This document shows positions 9,021-18,183 of a DNA stretch of 64,000 bases, one piece after another. The first letter of the stretch is position 1; every line of letters begins with the position of its first letter. The position numbers and the translations under genes are program-made. The notes under the pieces were generated by a model. The model was not told the origin of the DNA and made no database searches. It saw only the letters and a list, made by a program, of their open reading frames with translations. The DNA lies in NCBI RefSeq assembly GCF_047501535.1, contig NZ_JAZDRJ010000011.1:1-64000 (forward strand), in the 5' to 3' direction. The stretch comes from Yanghanlia sp047501535. GTDB taxonomy: Bacteria; Pseudomonadota; Gammaproteobacteria; Burkholderiales; Burkholderiaceae_B.

Positions 9021-10022
9021 ATGCGGCGTCCCCGTTTCATACCCGATAATTTCACGCTTATCTTGATTGGCTTGGTCGTCATGGCCAGCGTTCTACCTGT
9101 GCGGGGCGCTGCGGTTCCAGTGGGCGATCTCCTCACCAATCTAGCCATCGGGCTGCTGTTCTTCCTTCACGGCGCCAAACTCTCCACCCAGGCTGTTATC
9201 GGCGGCCTGTCGCACTGGCGCTTGCACGGGCTGGTATTCGCCTGCACATTTTTGCTATTCCCGGCGCTCGGGCTGGTGCTCAGGCCCTTGCTAGAGCCCA
9301 TGATCGGCACAGAACTTTACATTGGCATGCTGTTCTTGTGCGCTCTGCCCGCTACGGTTCAATCCGCCATCGCCTTTACCTCGATTGCGCGCGGCAACGT
9401 AGCTGCGGCTATCTGCTCGGCAGCCACCTCCAGCTTACTGGGCATTTTCATCACACCTGTTCTAGTGCTCTTCATGCTGGGCACCGCCGTGCAAAGCATG
9501 CCTGTGGGCGAGGCCATCGGCAACATCACACTACAACTGCTAGTTCCCTTTATTGCCGGCCAAGTTTCCCGCCCCTGGATAGGGAACTGGGTGAATCGCA
9601 ACAAGGCCTGGCTGAAATTCGTTGACCAAGGTTCCATCTATCTGGTGATCTACACAGCCTTCAGCCGCGCCGTTGTAGAAGGAATATGGCATCAATTACC
9701 GCTCTGGCAACTGCTCACCCTCACCCTGGCATGCTGCCTGCTGCTGGCGCTCGTCCTGTTCATCGTGCACCTGCTGGCCAAAAAGCTAGGCTTCAGCCTT
9801 GAAGACCGCATTACCATTCTGTTTGCAGGTTCCAAAAAAAGTCTGGCCACCGGCGTACCCATGGCGCAAGTCATATTCAGCGGCGCCTCCATGGGCACCC
9901 TGCTGCTGCCCCTGATGATCTTCCACCAAATCCAACTCATGGTCTGCGCCATGCTGGCCAAACGCTACGGACAACGCCCCGACCCCGAAATAGGGACAGA
10001 CCCCATCATCGCCACCCCTTGA
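9021..10022 (+). CDS. Bile acid:sodium symporter-like transporter (SBF-like, YfeH-type)
   Basis: This 333-residue, highly hydrophobic protein has about nine to ten membrane segments. It has the family pattern FLHGAKLS in an early helix and a late conserved region around EDRITILFAGSKKSLATG, typical of the SBF-like/YfeH branch of the bile acid:sodium symporter superfamily. The substrate is unknown; members move organic anions with sodium. It lies divergent to an AraC-type regulator and 47 bases upstream of a gamma-glutamyltransferase-like gene. The last codons lie on one copy of a short dispersed repeat (9987-10004), so the C-terminal tail may have been rewritten by the repeat. Confidence 0.88.
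   Translation: MRRPRFIPDNFTLILIGLVVMASVLPVRGAAVPVGDLLTNLAIGLLFFLHGAKLSTQAVIGGLSHWRLHGLVFACTFLLFPALGLVLRPLLEPMIGTELYIGMLFLCALPATVQSAIAFTSIARGNVAAAICSAATSSLLGIFITPVLVLFMLGTAVQSMPVGEAIGNITLQLLVPFIAGQVSRPWIGNWVNRNKAWLKFVDQGSIYLVIYTAFSRAVVEGIWHQLPLWQLLTLTLACCLLLALVLFIVHLLAKKLGFSLEDRITILFAGSKKSLATGVPMAQVIFSGASMGTLLLPLMIFHQIQLMVCAMLAKRYGQRPDPEIGTDPIIATP
9987..10004 (+). repeat. Short dispersed repeat, copy 1 (inside the 3' end of the transporter gene)
   Basis: The 18-base sequence GAAATAGGGACAGACCCC recurs 51 bases downstream with a single A/G difference. The core GGGACAGACCC is an imperfect inverted repeat. This copy encodes the transporter's last residues. Confidence 0.6.
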
Positions 10023-10037
10023 ACCTGACAAACACCT

Positions 10038-10055
10038 GAAATGGGGACAGACCCC
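10038..10055 (+). repeat. Short dispersed repeat, copy 2 (intergenic)
   Basis: GAAATGGGGACAGACCCC lies between the transporter stop codon and the gamma-glutamyltransferase-like gene. It has the perfect outer arms GGGG and CCCC. It resembles the small palindromic units often scattered between proteobacterial genes. That comparison is from memory and was not searched. Confidence 0.6.
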
Positions 10056-10069
10056 AAAAGAAGGAAATC

Positions 10070-11908
10070 ATGACTCATTTCACTACTCGACCAGAAATCA
10101 CCGGTACGTTCGGTGTTGCTTCATCCACTCACTGGCTGGCGTCGCAGACCGCTATGAGCGTTCTGGAGCGCGGCGGCAATGCGTTTGATGCAGCGGCTGC
10201 AGCGGGCTTTGTGCTGCAAGTCGTTGAGCCGCATCTGAATGGCGCCGGGGGTGAGGTGCCTATTTTGCTCTGGAGTGAGAAAGACAAGAAGGTTCGCGCC
10301 ATTTCAGGACAAGGCCCTGCACCGGCAGAAGCTTCCGTTGAAGCCTTTCGCCGTTTAGGCTTTGAGCAAGTGCCCGGCATCGGGCTCTTGCCCGCCACTG
10401 TACCGGGCGCGTTCGGCGGCTGGCTGACCATGTTGCGCGACTACGGCACTTGGCCCCTGGCCGATGTACTGGCGCCCGCCATTGACTACGCGCGCAACGG
10501 TTTCCCGCTGGTTGCACGCGGCGTGCAAGCCATTTATGCCGTGCAAGATCTGTTTCGCCAACACTGGCAAAGCTCGGCAGACATCTGGTTGCCCGGCGGT
10601 AAAGTCCCGCGCCCTGGCGCCCTATTCCGCCTGCCCGGCTTAGCCAACACCTACGAGCGCGTGCTGCGTACCGCACAGGCAGAAGGCAGCACTCGTACAG
10701 AAGTCATCGATGCCGCCCTGCGCTGCTGGTATCAGGGGTTTGTCGCCAAGGAGATTGACGCCTACTATCGCAATGAAAAAATCCGCGACAGCAGTGGTGA
10801 GTCGCACAGCGGCTTACTGCGCTACGAAGATATGGCCGGGTGGAGCGCAGGCATTGAAAACGCGCTCACTCTCGACTACGGCCGCTACACTGTCGCCAAG
10901 TGCGGTTTCTGGAGCCAGGGCCCAGTCTTTCTTCAGCAACTGGGCATGTTGCGCCATGCCGAACTGGAAAACCACGCACCGCATACCGCCGGCTTTGTCC
11001 ACCGTATTACCGAAGCAGCCAAACTGGCCATGGCCGACCGTCTAGCCTGGTATGGCGACGCCCCACACGCCAACAGTCAAGCTCAAGCTGCGCTGTTGAG
11101 CGACGAATATTTGCGTGCACGCTGGAACCTGACAAGCGCCACTGCCTCAGCCGCCCTACTTCCGGGCCGCCCCTTGGGGCTGGGTCCGCGCCTGCCAGAT
11201 CTTCAAGTGGCCGAACGTACGCTACTCACTGCCGATGCCCGTTTTGGCATTGGCGAACCCACGTTCGCTGCCCTGCCTCCCGTCCAGGAATGGGCTGAAA
11301 AAGAAGTTTTTGTGGGCGACACCTGCCATATCGACGTGATCGACCGCGACGGCAACATGGTTTCCGCCACCCCATCAGGCGGCTGGCTGTCCTCCAGCCC
11401 GGCAATTCCCGCCCTGGGCTTTGCCATCAGCACCCGCCTGCAAATGACCTGGATGGATGAGGGCTTGCCCAACACCGTTACACCCAAAGTACGCCCCTGC
11501 ACCACCTTATCGCCTTCTCTGGCGTTGCGCGATGGCGAACCTTACATGGTGTTCGGAACCCCTGGCGGCGACCAGCAGGATCAATGGTCACTTTCCTTCT
11601 TCCTGCGCCACATCGTCCATGGCATGAACCTGCAGGAAGCCATCGACGCGCCCGCCTGGCATGTGGATCACTTCCCCGCTTCATTCTGGCCGCGTAAGAC
11701 GACATTGAATCGCATCTCCCTGGAATCACGCTTTCCAGAGGAAACCATTGACGCCCTGCAAGCAGCTGGCCATGAAGTCAAAGTAGGCGACCCTTGGTCG
11801 GAAAGCCGCATGGCTGCTTGCAGTCGCGAACGTGACAGGGAAGGCCGTATTATTCTTAAAGCAGGTGCTAATCCCCGCGGCATGCAGGGCTACGCTGTCG
11901 GCCGCTAA
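10070..11908 (+). CDS. Gamma-glutamyltransferase-family Ntn hydrolase
   Basis: This 612-residue protein of the GGT superfamily is normally made as one chain that cuts itself before a threonine, which then becomes the catalytic nucleophile. The N-terminal signature is present (MSVLERGGNAFDAAAAAGFV, then HLNGAGGEVPILLW). The cleavage region reads GDTCHIDVIDRDGNMVSATP: the nucleophilic Thr is kept, but the next residue is Cys where most enzymes have Thr or Ser. No signal peptide is visible, so it is probably cytoplasmic, unlike classical periplasmic GGT. It follows the SBF-like transporter and precedes a VOC protein, suggesting a small uptake-and-hydrolysis unit for an unknown gamma-glutamyl or similar amide compound. 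Confidence 0.88.
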   Translation: MTHFTTRPEITGTFGVASSTHWLASQTAMSVLERGGNAFDAAAAAGFVLQVVEPHLNGAGGEVPILLWSEKDKKVRAISGQGPAPAEASVEAFRRLGFEQVPGIGLLPATVPGAFGGWLTMLRDYGTWPLADVLAPAIDYARNGFPLVARGVQAIYAVQDLFRQHWQSSADIWLPGGKVPRPGALFRLPGLANTYERVLRTAQAEGSTRTEVIDAALRCWYQGFVAKEIDAYYRNEKIRDSSGESHSGLLRYEDMAGWSAGIENALTLDYGRYTVAKCGFWSQGPVFLQQLGMLRHAELENHAPHTAGFVHRITEAAKLAMADRLAWYGDAPHANSQAQAALLSDEYLRARWNLTSATASAALLPGRPLGLGPRLPDLQVAERTLLTADARFGIGEPTFAALPPVQEWAEKEVFVGDTCHIDVIDRDGNMVSATPSGGWLSSSPAIPALGFAISTRLQMTWMDEGLPNTVTPKVRPCTTLSPSLALRDGEPYMVFGTPGGDQQDQWSLSFFLRHIVHGMNLQEAIDAPAWHVDHFPASFWPRKTTLNRISLESRFPEETIDALQAAGHEVKVGDPWSESRMAACSRERDREGRIILKAGANPRGMQGYAVGR

Positions 11909-11941
11909 AACGAAATCCGCACGAATACAGGAACTATCATC

Positions 11942-12367
<426 letters not shown>

Positions 12368-12368
12368 C

Positions 12369-14102
12369 TTACCCGCCCCGGTTAGCAAAAGCCGTTTCTT
12401 CGTCCGGCTCTTCCGACAGGGCGCGGGCCATGGAGTCGCTGAGGTGGCGGCTTAAGGCAGCCAACGACTCCGCCGTCCAGCCCTGAGGAGCCGTCACCTC
12501 TACCCAGGCCGGCAAATAATGCTCGGGGGCGAACACATGGCCGTAGCCCATGGGCGTGGTTCCCGCCAGCAACATATCTAATGCCAGCTGCAGCATCGTG
12601 ACAATCGGGTACCAGCGCAGCTCAGGCGAGACATCCGGGCCGCGCTCCCCCACCATCCACGCCGGTGGGCGATAAAAACCTTTTGGGTCGAAAAACGTCA
12701 CAGGGTCGCTGGCGTACTGCAGATACACCACACGTATCGGCCCCCAAGGGGTGCCATCGTGCACCGTACTGCCGTCCTGATTCATGAAACGAATCAAAGA
12801 CCCATCATGAAACTCCGGCAACCAAGCCGGGCTGTCCTCGTTACGCTCGACGGTGACGGAACGCCACAGCCAGTTCTGAAACGTTGGCCCACTCCATACA
12901 GCGCCATCTATTGGGTCCGCAATCATCTCGAACAGCTGCGCAGACCGTTCAGAGTTGTAAGTACCCAGGCTCAAGCCATGTAAGTAAAGACGCGGGCGCT
13001 TGTCTTTGGGCATACGCGTCCAGTACTCATAAATTTCCACAAACAAGGCACGCGCGACATCGACGCCGTACTCCGGCTCTACGATGAGAGAAAGAGGACT
13101 GGAAAGATAAGAGTATTGCACCGCCACGCTGGCCACATCGCCATCGTGCAGGTATTCCAACGGGTCCATCGCTGCCGGGTCGACCCAACCCGTGCCTGTC
13201 GGCGTGATCACAACCAACACGGAGCGTTCAAAGGCGTTCATTCGTATGAGTTCCCGCAACGCCAACCGTGCCCGTTGCTGGGGGCTTTCCGCCGCACGTA
13301 GCCCGGCATAGACCCGAATGGGTTCCAGCGCAGGGCGCCCGGTAAAGGTGGAGATATCGGCCGCTGAAGGCCCGGAAGCGATGAATTCACGCCCTGCGCG
13401 CCCCAGCTCGCCCCATTTCATTAATGATGCTTCACTGCCGCTACGATAAGGCGACTCAGGCCTGGGCCGACTGGGCTCTATCAGGGCATCGTGCTGCCGA
13501 TAGGACGAATCCATCATCAACAGTACCCCCCTGAAGAACACCCCACTGGCCAACGACCAGAATAGAAAGGCGGCGACAGCCAGGCCTAGCACATTAGCAA
13601 GGCGACGCGGCACATAGCGATGTGAACGCTGCGAGACGGCATCCGCCACGCGCCCGAACAAGCGGGCCAGCCCCAGCAGCACAACAAACGTCGCAATTGC
13701 AAGAATGCAGACTTTCAGCGGGTGGGCGCTATCTACCGGTTCCATCTCCATCAGCACACGTATGGAGTTTTGCCAATCCGCCGCCTGCCATAGAAAGAGC
13801 CCCGCCACCACCATGCAAGAGCCAAACACAGCCATATTGACACTGCGCCGCATATGCGCGCCAGGCTCGGGGAGCTCCATGTACGCCCACAACCAGCGCC
13901 ACATGACCCCTAGCCCATAGCCTGTGGCAAAACTAATACCCGCCAACAGCCCTTGCAGGACATAGGTGCGGGGGACTAGCGTAGGCGTAAGAGAGGCTGC
14001 GAAAAACAAAGTTCCAAGCAGCAGGCCGACGCCCGAAAGTGCAGTGGCGAACCGAACCACCACTGCCCGCATCCACACCACACCGGATAAAACGCTAGAC
14101 AC
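12369..14102 (-). CDS. Membrane-anchored alpha/beta hydrolase (Abhydrolase_9-type)
   Basis: This 577-residue protein has four to five membrane helices in its first 210 residues, followed by a large cytoplasmic or periplasmic alpha/beta-hydrolase domain. The nucleophile elbow GLSLG occurs in LYLHGLSLGTYNSERSAQLF. The linker EPIRVYAGLRAAESPQQRAR and the layout match the Abhydrolase_9 family, an N-terminal membrane domain plus hydrolase. Substrates of this family are not established to my knowledge. It converges tail to tail with the VOC gene, with one base between them. Confidence 0.82.
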   Translation of the reverse strand: MSSVLSGVVWMRAVVVRFATALSGVGLLLGTLFFAASLTPTLVPRTYVLQGLLAGISFATGYGLGVMWRWLWAYMELPEPGAHMRRSVNMAVFGSCMVVAGLFLWQAADWQNSIRVLMEMEPVDSAHPLKVCILAIATFVVLLGLARLFGRVADAVSQRSHRYVPRRLANVLGLAVAAFLFWSLASGVFFRGVLLMMDSSYRQHDALIEPSRPRPESPYRSGSEASLMKWGELGRAGREFIASGPSAADISTFTGRPALEPIRVYAGLRAAESPQQRARLALRELIRMNAFERSVLVVITPTGTGWVDPAAMDPLEYLHDGDVASVAVQYSYLSSPLSLIVEPEYGVDVARALFVEIYEYWTRMPKDKRPRLYLHGLSLGTYNSERSAQLFEMIADPIDGAVWSGPTFQNWLWRSVTVERNEDSPAWLPEFHDGSLIRFMNQDGSTVHDGTPWGPIRVVYLQYASDPVTFFDPKGFYRPPAWMVGERGPDVSPELRWYPIVTMLQLALDMLLAGTTPMGYGHVFAPEHYLPAWVEVTAPQGWTAESLAALSRHLSDSMARALSEEPDEETAFANRGG

Positions 14103-14291
14103 CAGTGTCGACCTCTATTTCACGGCTGACAGACTGCTGGGAAGGTTGTGACACAACCCGACTTCCTTCTGGCACTTCCATACTTATTCTGGCTTGTATC
14201 ATGATTGAATTGGCAATATGGGTCGCATTCGGCGCCCAGTACTGCACAGCCACATTATGTCTGACCCTTCTATTTGTAGCCTGAAAACTCG

Positions 14292-15023
14292 ATGCGCCAC
14301 ACCCTGACAGCCCTTCTTCTTGCCATATTGTCCCCCATTGCTGCCGCTCAGGATTGCGTTGTGCTGCTGCATGGCCTGGCCCGCACGGAAGCCTCTTTAC
14401 TATTGATGGAAGAAGTGTTGGAGAGTTCCGGCTTTAAGGTGGTGAATGACGGCTACCCTTCTACGCGCGCGCCCATCGAGCAATTGATCGACTCGGTTGC
14501 CGTGGCGGCTGCACGTTGTGCAGACAGCCCCAACGTCCATTTCGTAACCCACTCCATGGGCGGCATTGTCCTGCGTGCTTGGCTGAAAGATCAACGTCCG
14601 GCCAATCTGGGCCGGGTCGTCATGCTGGCACCCCCCAACCATGGTTCAGAGCTCGTGGATGCCTATGGCAACGATGCGCTCTTTGAACTCGTCAACGGCC
14701 CAGCCGGGCAGCAATTGAGCACGGCCCCGGACAGTACGCCCAACTCTTTGGGCTACGCGGATTTCGAACTGGGCATCATAGCGGGCGATGTATCATCCAA
14801 CCCGATACTTTCAGCCGCCTTCAGCGGCCCCAACGATGGCAAGGTATCGGTAGCCAGCACGCGTCTGGACGGCATGGCCGACCATATTGTGCTGCATACC
14901 AGCCACACCTTCATCATGAATAACCCGCTTACCATCGCCCAGACCCTGCGCTTCATCGAATACGGCAGTTTCGACCATGAGCTGACGCTGCAAGGCCTAT
15001 TCAGCCAGGCACTGGAAAAATAA
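14292..15023 (+). CDS. Exported lipase/esterase-like alpha/beta hydrolase
   Basis: The protein has 243 residues with a clear signal peptide (MRHTLTALLLAILSPIAAAQ). The hydrolase core begins with VVLLHGLARTEAS (oxyanion-hole region). The nucleophile motif is THSMGG, with Thr in place of the first Gly of GxSxG, as in many triacylglycerol-lipase-like proteins. HTSHTFI near residue 200 offers the catalytic His. It is likely periplasmic. The gene stands alone and converges with acnA. Confidence 0.82.
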   Translation: MRHTLTALLLAILSPIAAAQDCVVLLHGLARTEASLLLMEEVLESSGFKVVNDGYPSTRAPIEQLIDSVAVAAARCADSPNVHFVTHSMGGIVLRAWLKDQRPANLGRVVMLAPPNHGSELVDAYGNDALFELVNGPAGQQLSTAPDSTPNSLGYADFELGIIAGDVSSNPILSAAFSGPNDGKVSVASTRLDGMADHIVLHTSHTFIMNNPLTIAQTLRFIEYGSFDHELTLQGLFSQALEK

Positions 15024-15062
15024 AGCCCCGCCGGCGCTCATATACAGTAGCGCCAGCGAGGC
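15015..15062 (-). terminator. Intrinsic terminator of acnA
   Basis: The interrupted stem GCC/CGC/GGCGCT pairs with AGCGCC/GCG/GGC (15025-15062). Read on the minus strand it is followed by TTTATTTTT, the U-tract expected for termination of acnA. It may also serve the convergent lipase gene weakly. Confidence 0.65.
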
Positions 15063-15086
15063 CTTCAACAGCAATGGTTGCGGTGT

Positions 15087-17924
15087 TTAGTTCAGCAAGC
15101 TGCGCAACACGTATTGCATAATGCCGCCATGGCGGTAGTAAGCCGCCTCGCTAGGCGTGTCTATGCGTAGTAACGCTTCAAACTCGACCGCACCCGCCCT
15201 GACCTTGACGGTTTTCACCGTGTCGGACGCATTTAACTGCGTAACGCCCATAATGTCGAAGGTTTCTTCACCGGTGAGGCCCAAGCTGTCGGCATTCTGA
15301 CCGTCCTTGAACTGCAACGGCAGCACACCCATGCCCAACAGGTTGGAACGGTGAATGCGCTCGAACGATTCCGCAATGACGGCACGCACACCCAGCAAGA
15401 CCGTACCCTTGGCCGCCCAGTCGCGTGACGAACCCGAGCCATATTCCTTACCGGCCAGAATAACCAACGGCGTGCCTGACTCCAGATAGTTGCGAGAGGC
15501 ATCGAAAATGGAACTCACCGGGCCGCCTGCCTGGGTAAAGTCGCGGGTGAACCCCCCTTCGGTGCCCGGTGCAAGCTGGTTACGCAAACGCACGTTGGCA
15601 AAGGTACCGCGAATCATTACCTCGTGGTTGCCGCGCCGCGAACCATAAGAGTTGAAGTTCTTGGGTTCAACACCATGGCTGATCAGGTACTGGGCCGCAG
15701 GCGAGTTTGGCGCAATGGAGCCGGCCGGGCTGATGTGGTCAGTCGTGACAGAATCACCCAGCTTGGCCAACACCCTGGCCCCGAGAATGTCGCCCACAGG
15801 CTGCGGCTGGCGGGGCATATCAACGAAGTACGGCGGCTTGCGCACATAGGTCGAAGACTCATCCCAGTCGAACAGCGCACCTTCCGGCGTGGGCAGGGAG
15901 CGCCAGCGTTCATCGCCCGCAAAGACATCTGCATAGCCCGAGGTATACATCTCGGAAGCAATAGAAGCCTGAACCACTGCCGCCACCTCGGCTGCCGTCG
16001 GCCAGATATCCTTGAGATACACCGGCTGACCGTCTTTCCCAGTGCCCAACGGCTCGTTATACAGATCAATATCCATTGAGCCCGCCAGGGCGTACGCGAC
16101 GACCAGCGGCGGGGACATCAGGTAATTCATTTTGACTTCGGCGTGAATGCGGCCCTCGAAGTTACGATTACCCGACAGGACCGAAGTCACAGCCAGATCG
16201 TATTCATTAATGGCCTGACTGACTTCAGGAATCAGCGGACCAGAGTTACCGATACATGTGGTGCAGCCGTAGCCGACCAAGTTAAAACCCAATGCTTCCA
16301 AGTAAGGCGTCAACCCGGCGCGTTCGTAGTAGTCAGTCACCACTCTCGAACCCGGAGCCAAGCTGGTCTTGACCCAGGGCTTGCGCTCCAGCCCTTTCTC
16401 GACGGCGTTCTTGGCTAACAAGGCCGCCGCCATCATGACTTCCGGATTGGACGTGTTGGTACACGATGTGATGGCCGCAATCACCACGGCGCCATGGTCA
16501 ATGCTGCAGTTCGTGCCATCCGCCAGCGTAATGGTAATGGGTTCGCGTGGCTTGGTTGCCGCCACGGCATTACCGTCCAGTGCATCACTGGGGCTGGCTT
16601 CCAGATACTCATTGGGTGCGGCGGAAACCTTGGCAGGCTGTTCGTGCGAGGGTGCATCAGACGCCGGGAAAGTGCCTTCCACCGCTGCGTCATACCCTTT
16701 AAGCGGTTTCGGCGCCTCGCTGATCAACGCGGACAAGCTGTTGCGGAAGGCTTTTTTCGAATCGGCCAGCGGGATACGATCTTGAGGACGCTTCGGTCCG
16801 GCAATAGAGGGCACAACGGTGGAAAGGTCGAGTTCAAGCGTTTCGGTATAGCGAGGCTCTGCCTGCGGGTCGTGCCACAACCCCTGTTCCTTGGCGTAAG
16901 CTTCAACCAGAGCGATCTGTTCCTGTGAACGACCTGTCAAGGCCATATAGCGCAGGGTGACATCATCAATCGGGAAGATAGCCAATGTAGAGCCGTACTC
17001 CGGGCTCATATTACCGATGGTGGCGCGGTTGGCCAGGGGAACGGCCGACACGCCCGGCCCGTAGAACTCAACAAATTTGCCCACCACACGATGCTCGCGC
17101 AACATTTCGGTAATGGTCAATACCAAGTCCGTGGCTGTCGAGCCTTCCGGCAGCGAACCGGTGAGCTTGAAACCGACAACGTCGGGGATCAACATGGAAA
17201 TAGGTTGCCCCAGCATGGCGGCTTCGGCCTCAATGCCGCCCACCCCCCAAGCCACGATGCCCAGGCCGTTAACCATGGGCGTGTGCGAGTCGGTACCGAC
17301 GCAAGAGTCCGGGTAGGCGGCAACTACGCCATCCTTTTCTTGGGTGAACACCACCCTTGAGAGGTGTTCCAAATTAACTTGGTGAACAATGCCGGTGCCC
17401 GGCGGCACTACCTTGAAATCGTTAAAGGCCGTCTGGCCCCAGCGCAGGAACTGGTAACGCTCCATATTGCGCTCATACTCAATTTCAACGTTACGCGCAA
17501 AGGCTTGTTCGTTGCCGAACGCATCGACAATTACAGAGTGGTCAATCACCAGTTCTACAGGAGCCAGCGGGTTGATCCGATTGGCATCGCCGCCCAACTG
17601 CTCCATGGCTTCGCGCATTGCGGCCAGGTCGACCACCGCAGGCACGCCGGTGAAGTCCTGCAGCAACACACGCGCTGGCGTAAAGGAGATTTCCCGGCTG
17701 GTTGCCGAGGCAGGGTCCCAGCCCGCCAGCGCTTCGATATCTTGGGCGGTGATATCGGTGCCGTTCTCTGTACGCAGCAGGTTCTCAAGCAGAATCTTCA
17801 AGCTGTAGGGAAGGCTGGAGACATCAAAACCCGCATCAGCCACCGCCCTGAGCCTATGGATTTCATACGACTTGCCGTCAACGTCCAACACGCCTTTGGC
17901 TTTGAAAGTATCAATCTTGCTCAT
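15087..17924 (-). CDS. acnA: Aconitate hydratase A
   Basis: This 945-residue [4Fe-4S] enzyme interconverts citrate and isocitrate in the TCA cycle. The cluster ligands are Cys488 (TSCTN), Cys554 and Cys557 (GCTTCIGNSG). Their spacing is identical to that in E. coli AcnA. The substrate-site motifs DSHTPMVNGLGI and SYGSRRGNHEVMIRG are present. The chain is about 53 residues longer than E. coli AcnA up to the first cluster cysteine. The extra length matches a Pro/Ser/Ala-rich segment around residues 415-470 that looks like a flexible linker. AAGGAG lies at proper spacing before the ATG. It is transcribed alone, divergently from the first formate dehydrogenase operon. Confidence 0.95.
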   Translation of the reverse strand: MSKIDTFKAKGVLDVDGKSYEIHRLRAVADAGFDVSSLPYSLKILLENLLRTENGTDITAQDIEALAGWDPASATSREISFTPARVLLQDFTGVPAVVDLAAMREAMEQLGGDANRINPLAPVELVIDHSVIVDAFGNEQAFARNVEIEYERNMERYQFLRWGQTAFNDFKVVPPGTGIVHQVNLEHLSRVVFTQEKDGVVAAYPDSCVGTDSHTPMVNGLGIVAWGVGGIEAEAAMLGQPISMLIPDVVGFKLTGSLPEGSTATDLVLTITEMLREHRVVGKFVEFYGPGVSAVPLANRATIGNMSPEYGSTLAIFPIDDVTLRYMALTGRSQEQIALVEAYAKEQGLWHDPQAEPRYTETLELDLSTVVPSIAGPKRPQDRIPLADSKKAFRNSLSALISEAPKPLKGYDAAVEGTFPASDAPSHEQPAKVSAAPNEYLEASPSDALDGNAVAATKPREPITITLADGTNCSIDHGAVVIAAITSCTNTSNPEVMMAAALLAKNAVEKGLERKPWVKTSLAPGSRVVTDYYERAGLTPYLEALGFNLVGYGCTTCIGNSGPLIPEVSQAINEYDLAVTSVLSGNRNFEGRIHAEVKMNYLMSPPLVVAYALAGSMDIDLYNEPLGTGKDGQPVYLKDIWPTAAEVAAVVQASIASEMYTSGYADVFAGDERWRSLPTPEGALFDWDESSTYVRKPPYFVDMPRQPQPVGDILGARVLAKLGDSVTTDHISPAGSIAPNSPAAQYLISHGVEPKNFNSYGSRRGNHEVMIRGTFANVRLRNQLAPGTEGGFTRDFTQAGGPVSSIFDASRNYLESGTPLVILAGKEYGSGSSRDWAAKGTVLLGVRAVIAESFERIHRSNLLGMGVLPLQFKDGQNADSLGLTGEETFDIMGVTQLNASDTVKTVKVRAGAVEFEALLRIDTPSEAAYYRHGGIMQYVLRSLLN

Positions 17925-18183
17925 TGTTCCGCACTCCTTGGAAAGATCGGTTCATCGATACGGTTTCGTACCACTGTATCAGCAACGCTACGGCTGTCGT
18001 CGTAAAAATTTATGACAGCTGAAAAACCCCTTGGTTCCCGCACTCATTCAGCACGCATTGGTATGTGCAAGCCCTCCGGCTAAGCGCTGTCAAATTCAAA
18101 ACACCTTACAATAGGAAGGTTTTTGCCTGAACTTTTCATAGTTGGCTCACCTATCCATGTCTGTAGAGACTGCGCGATAAAAT

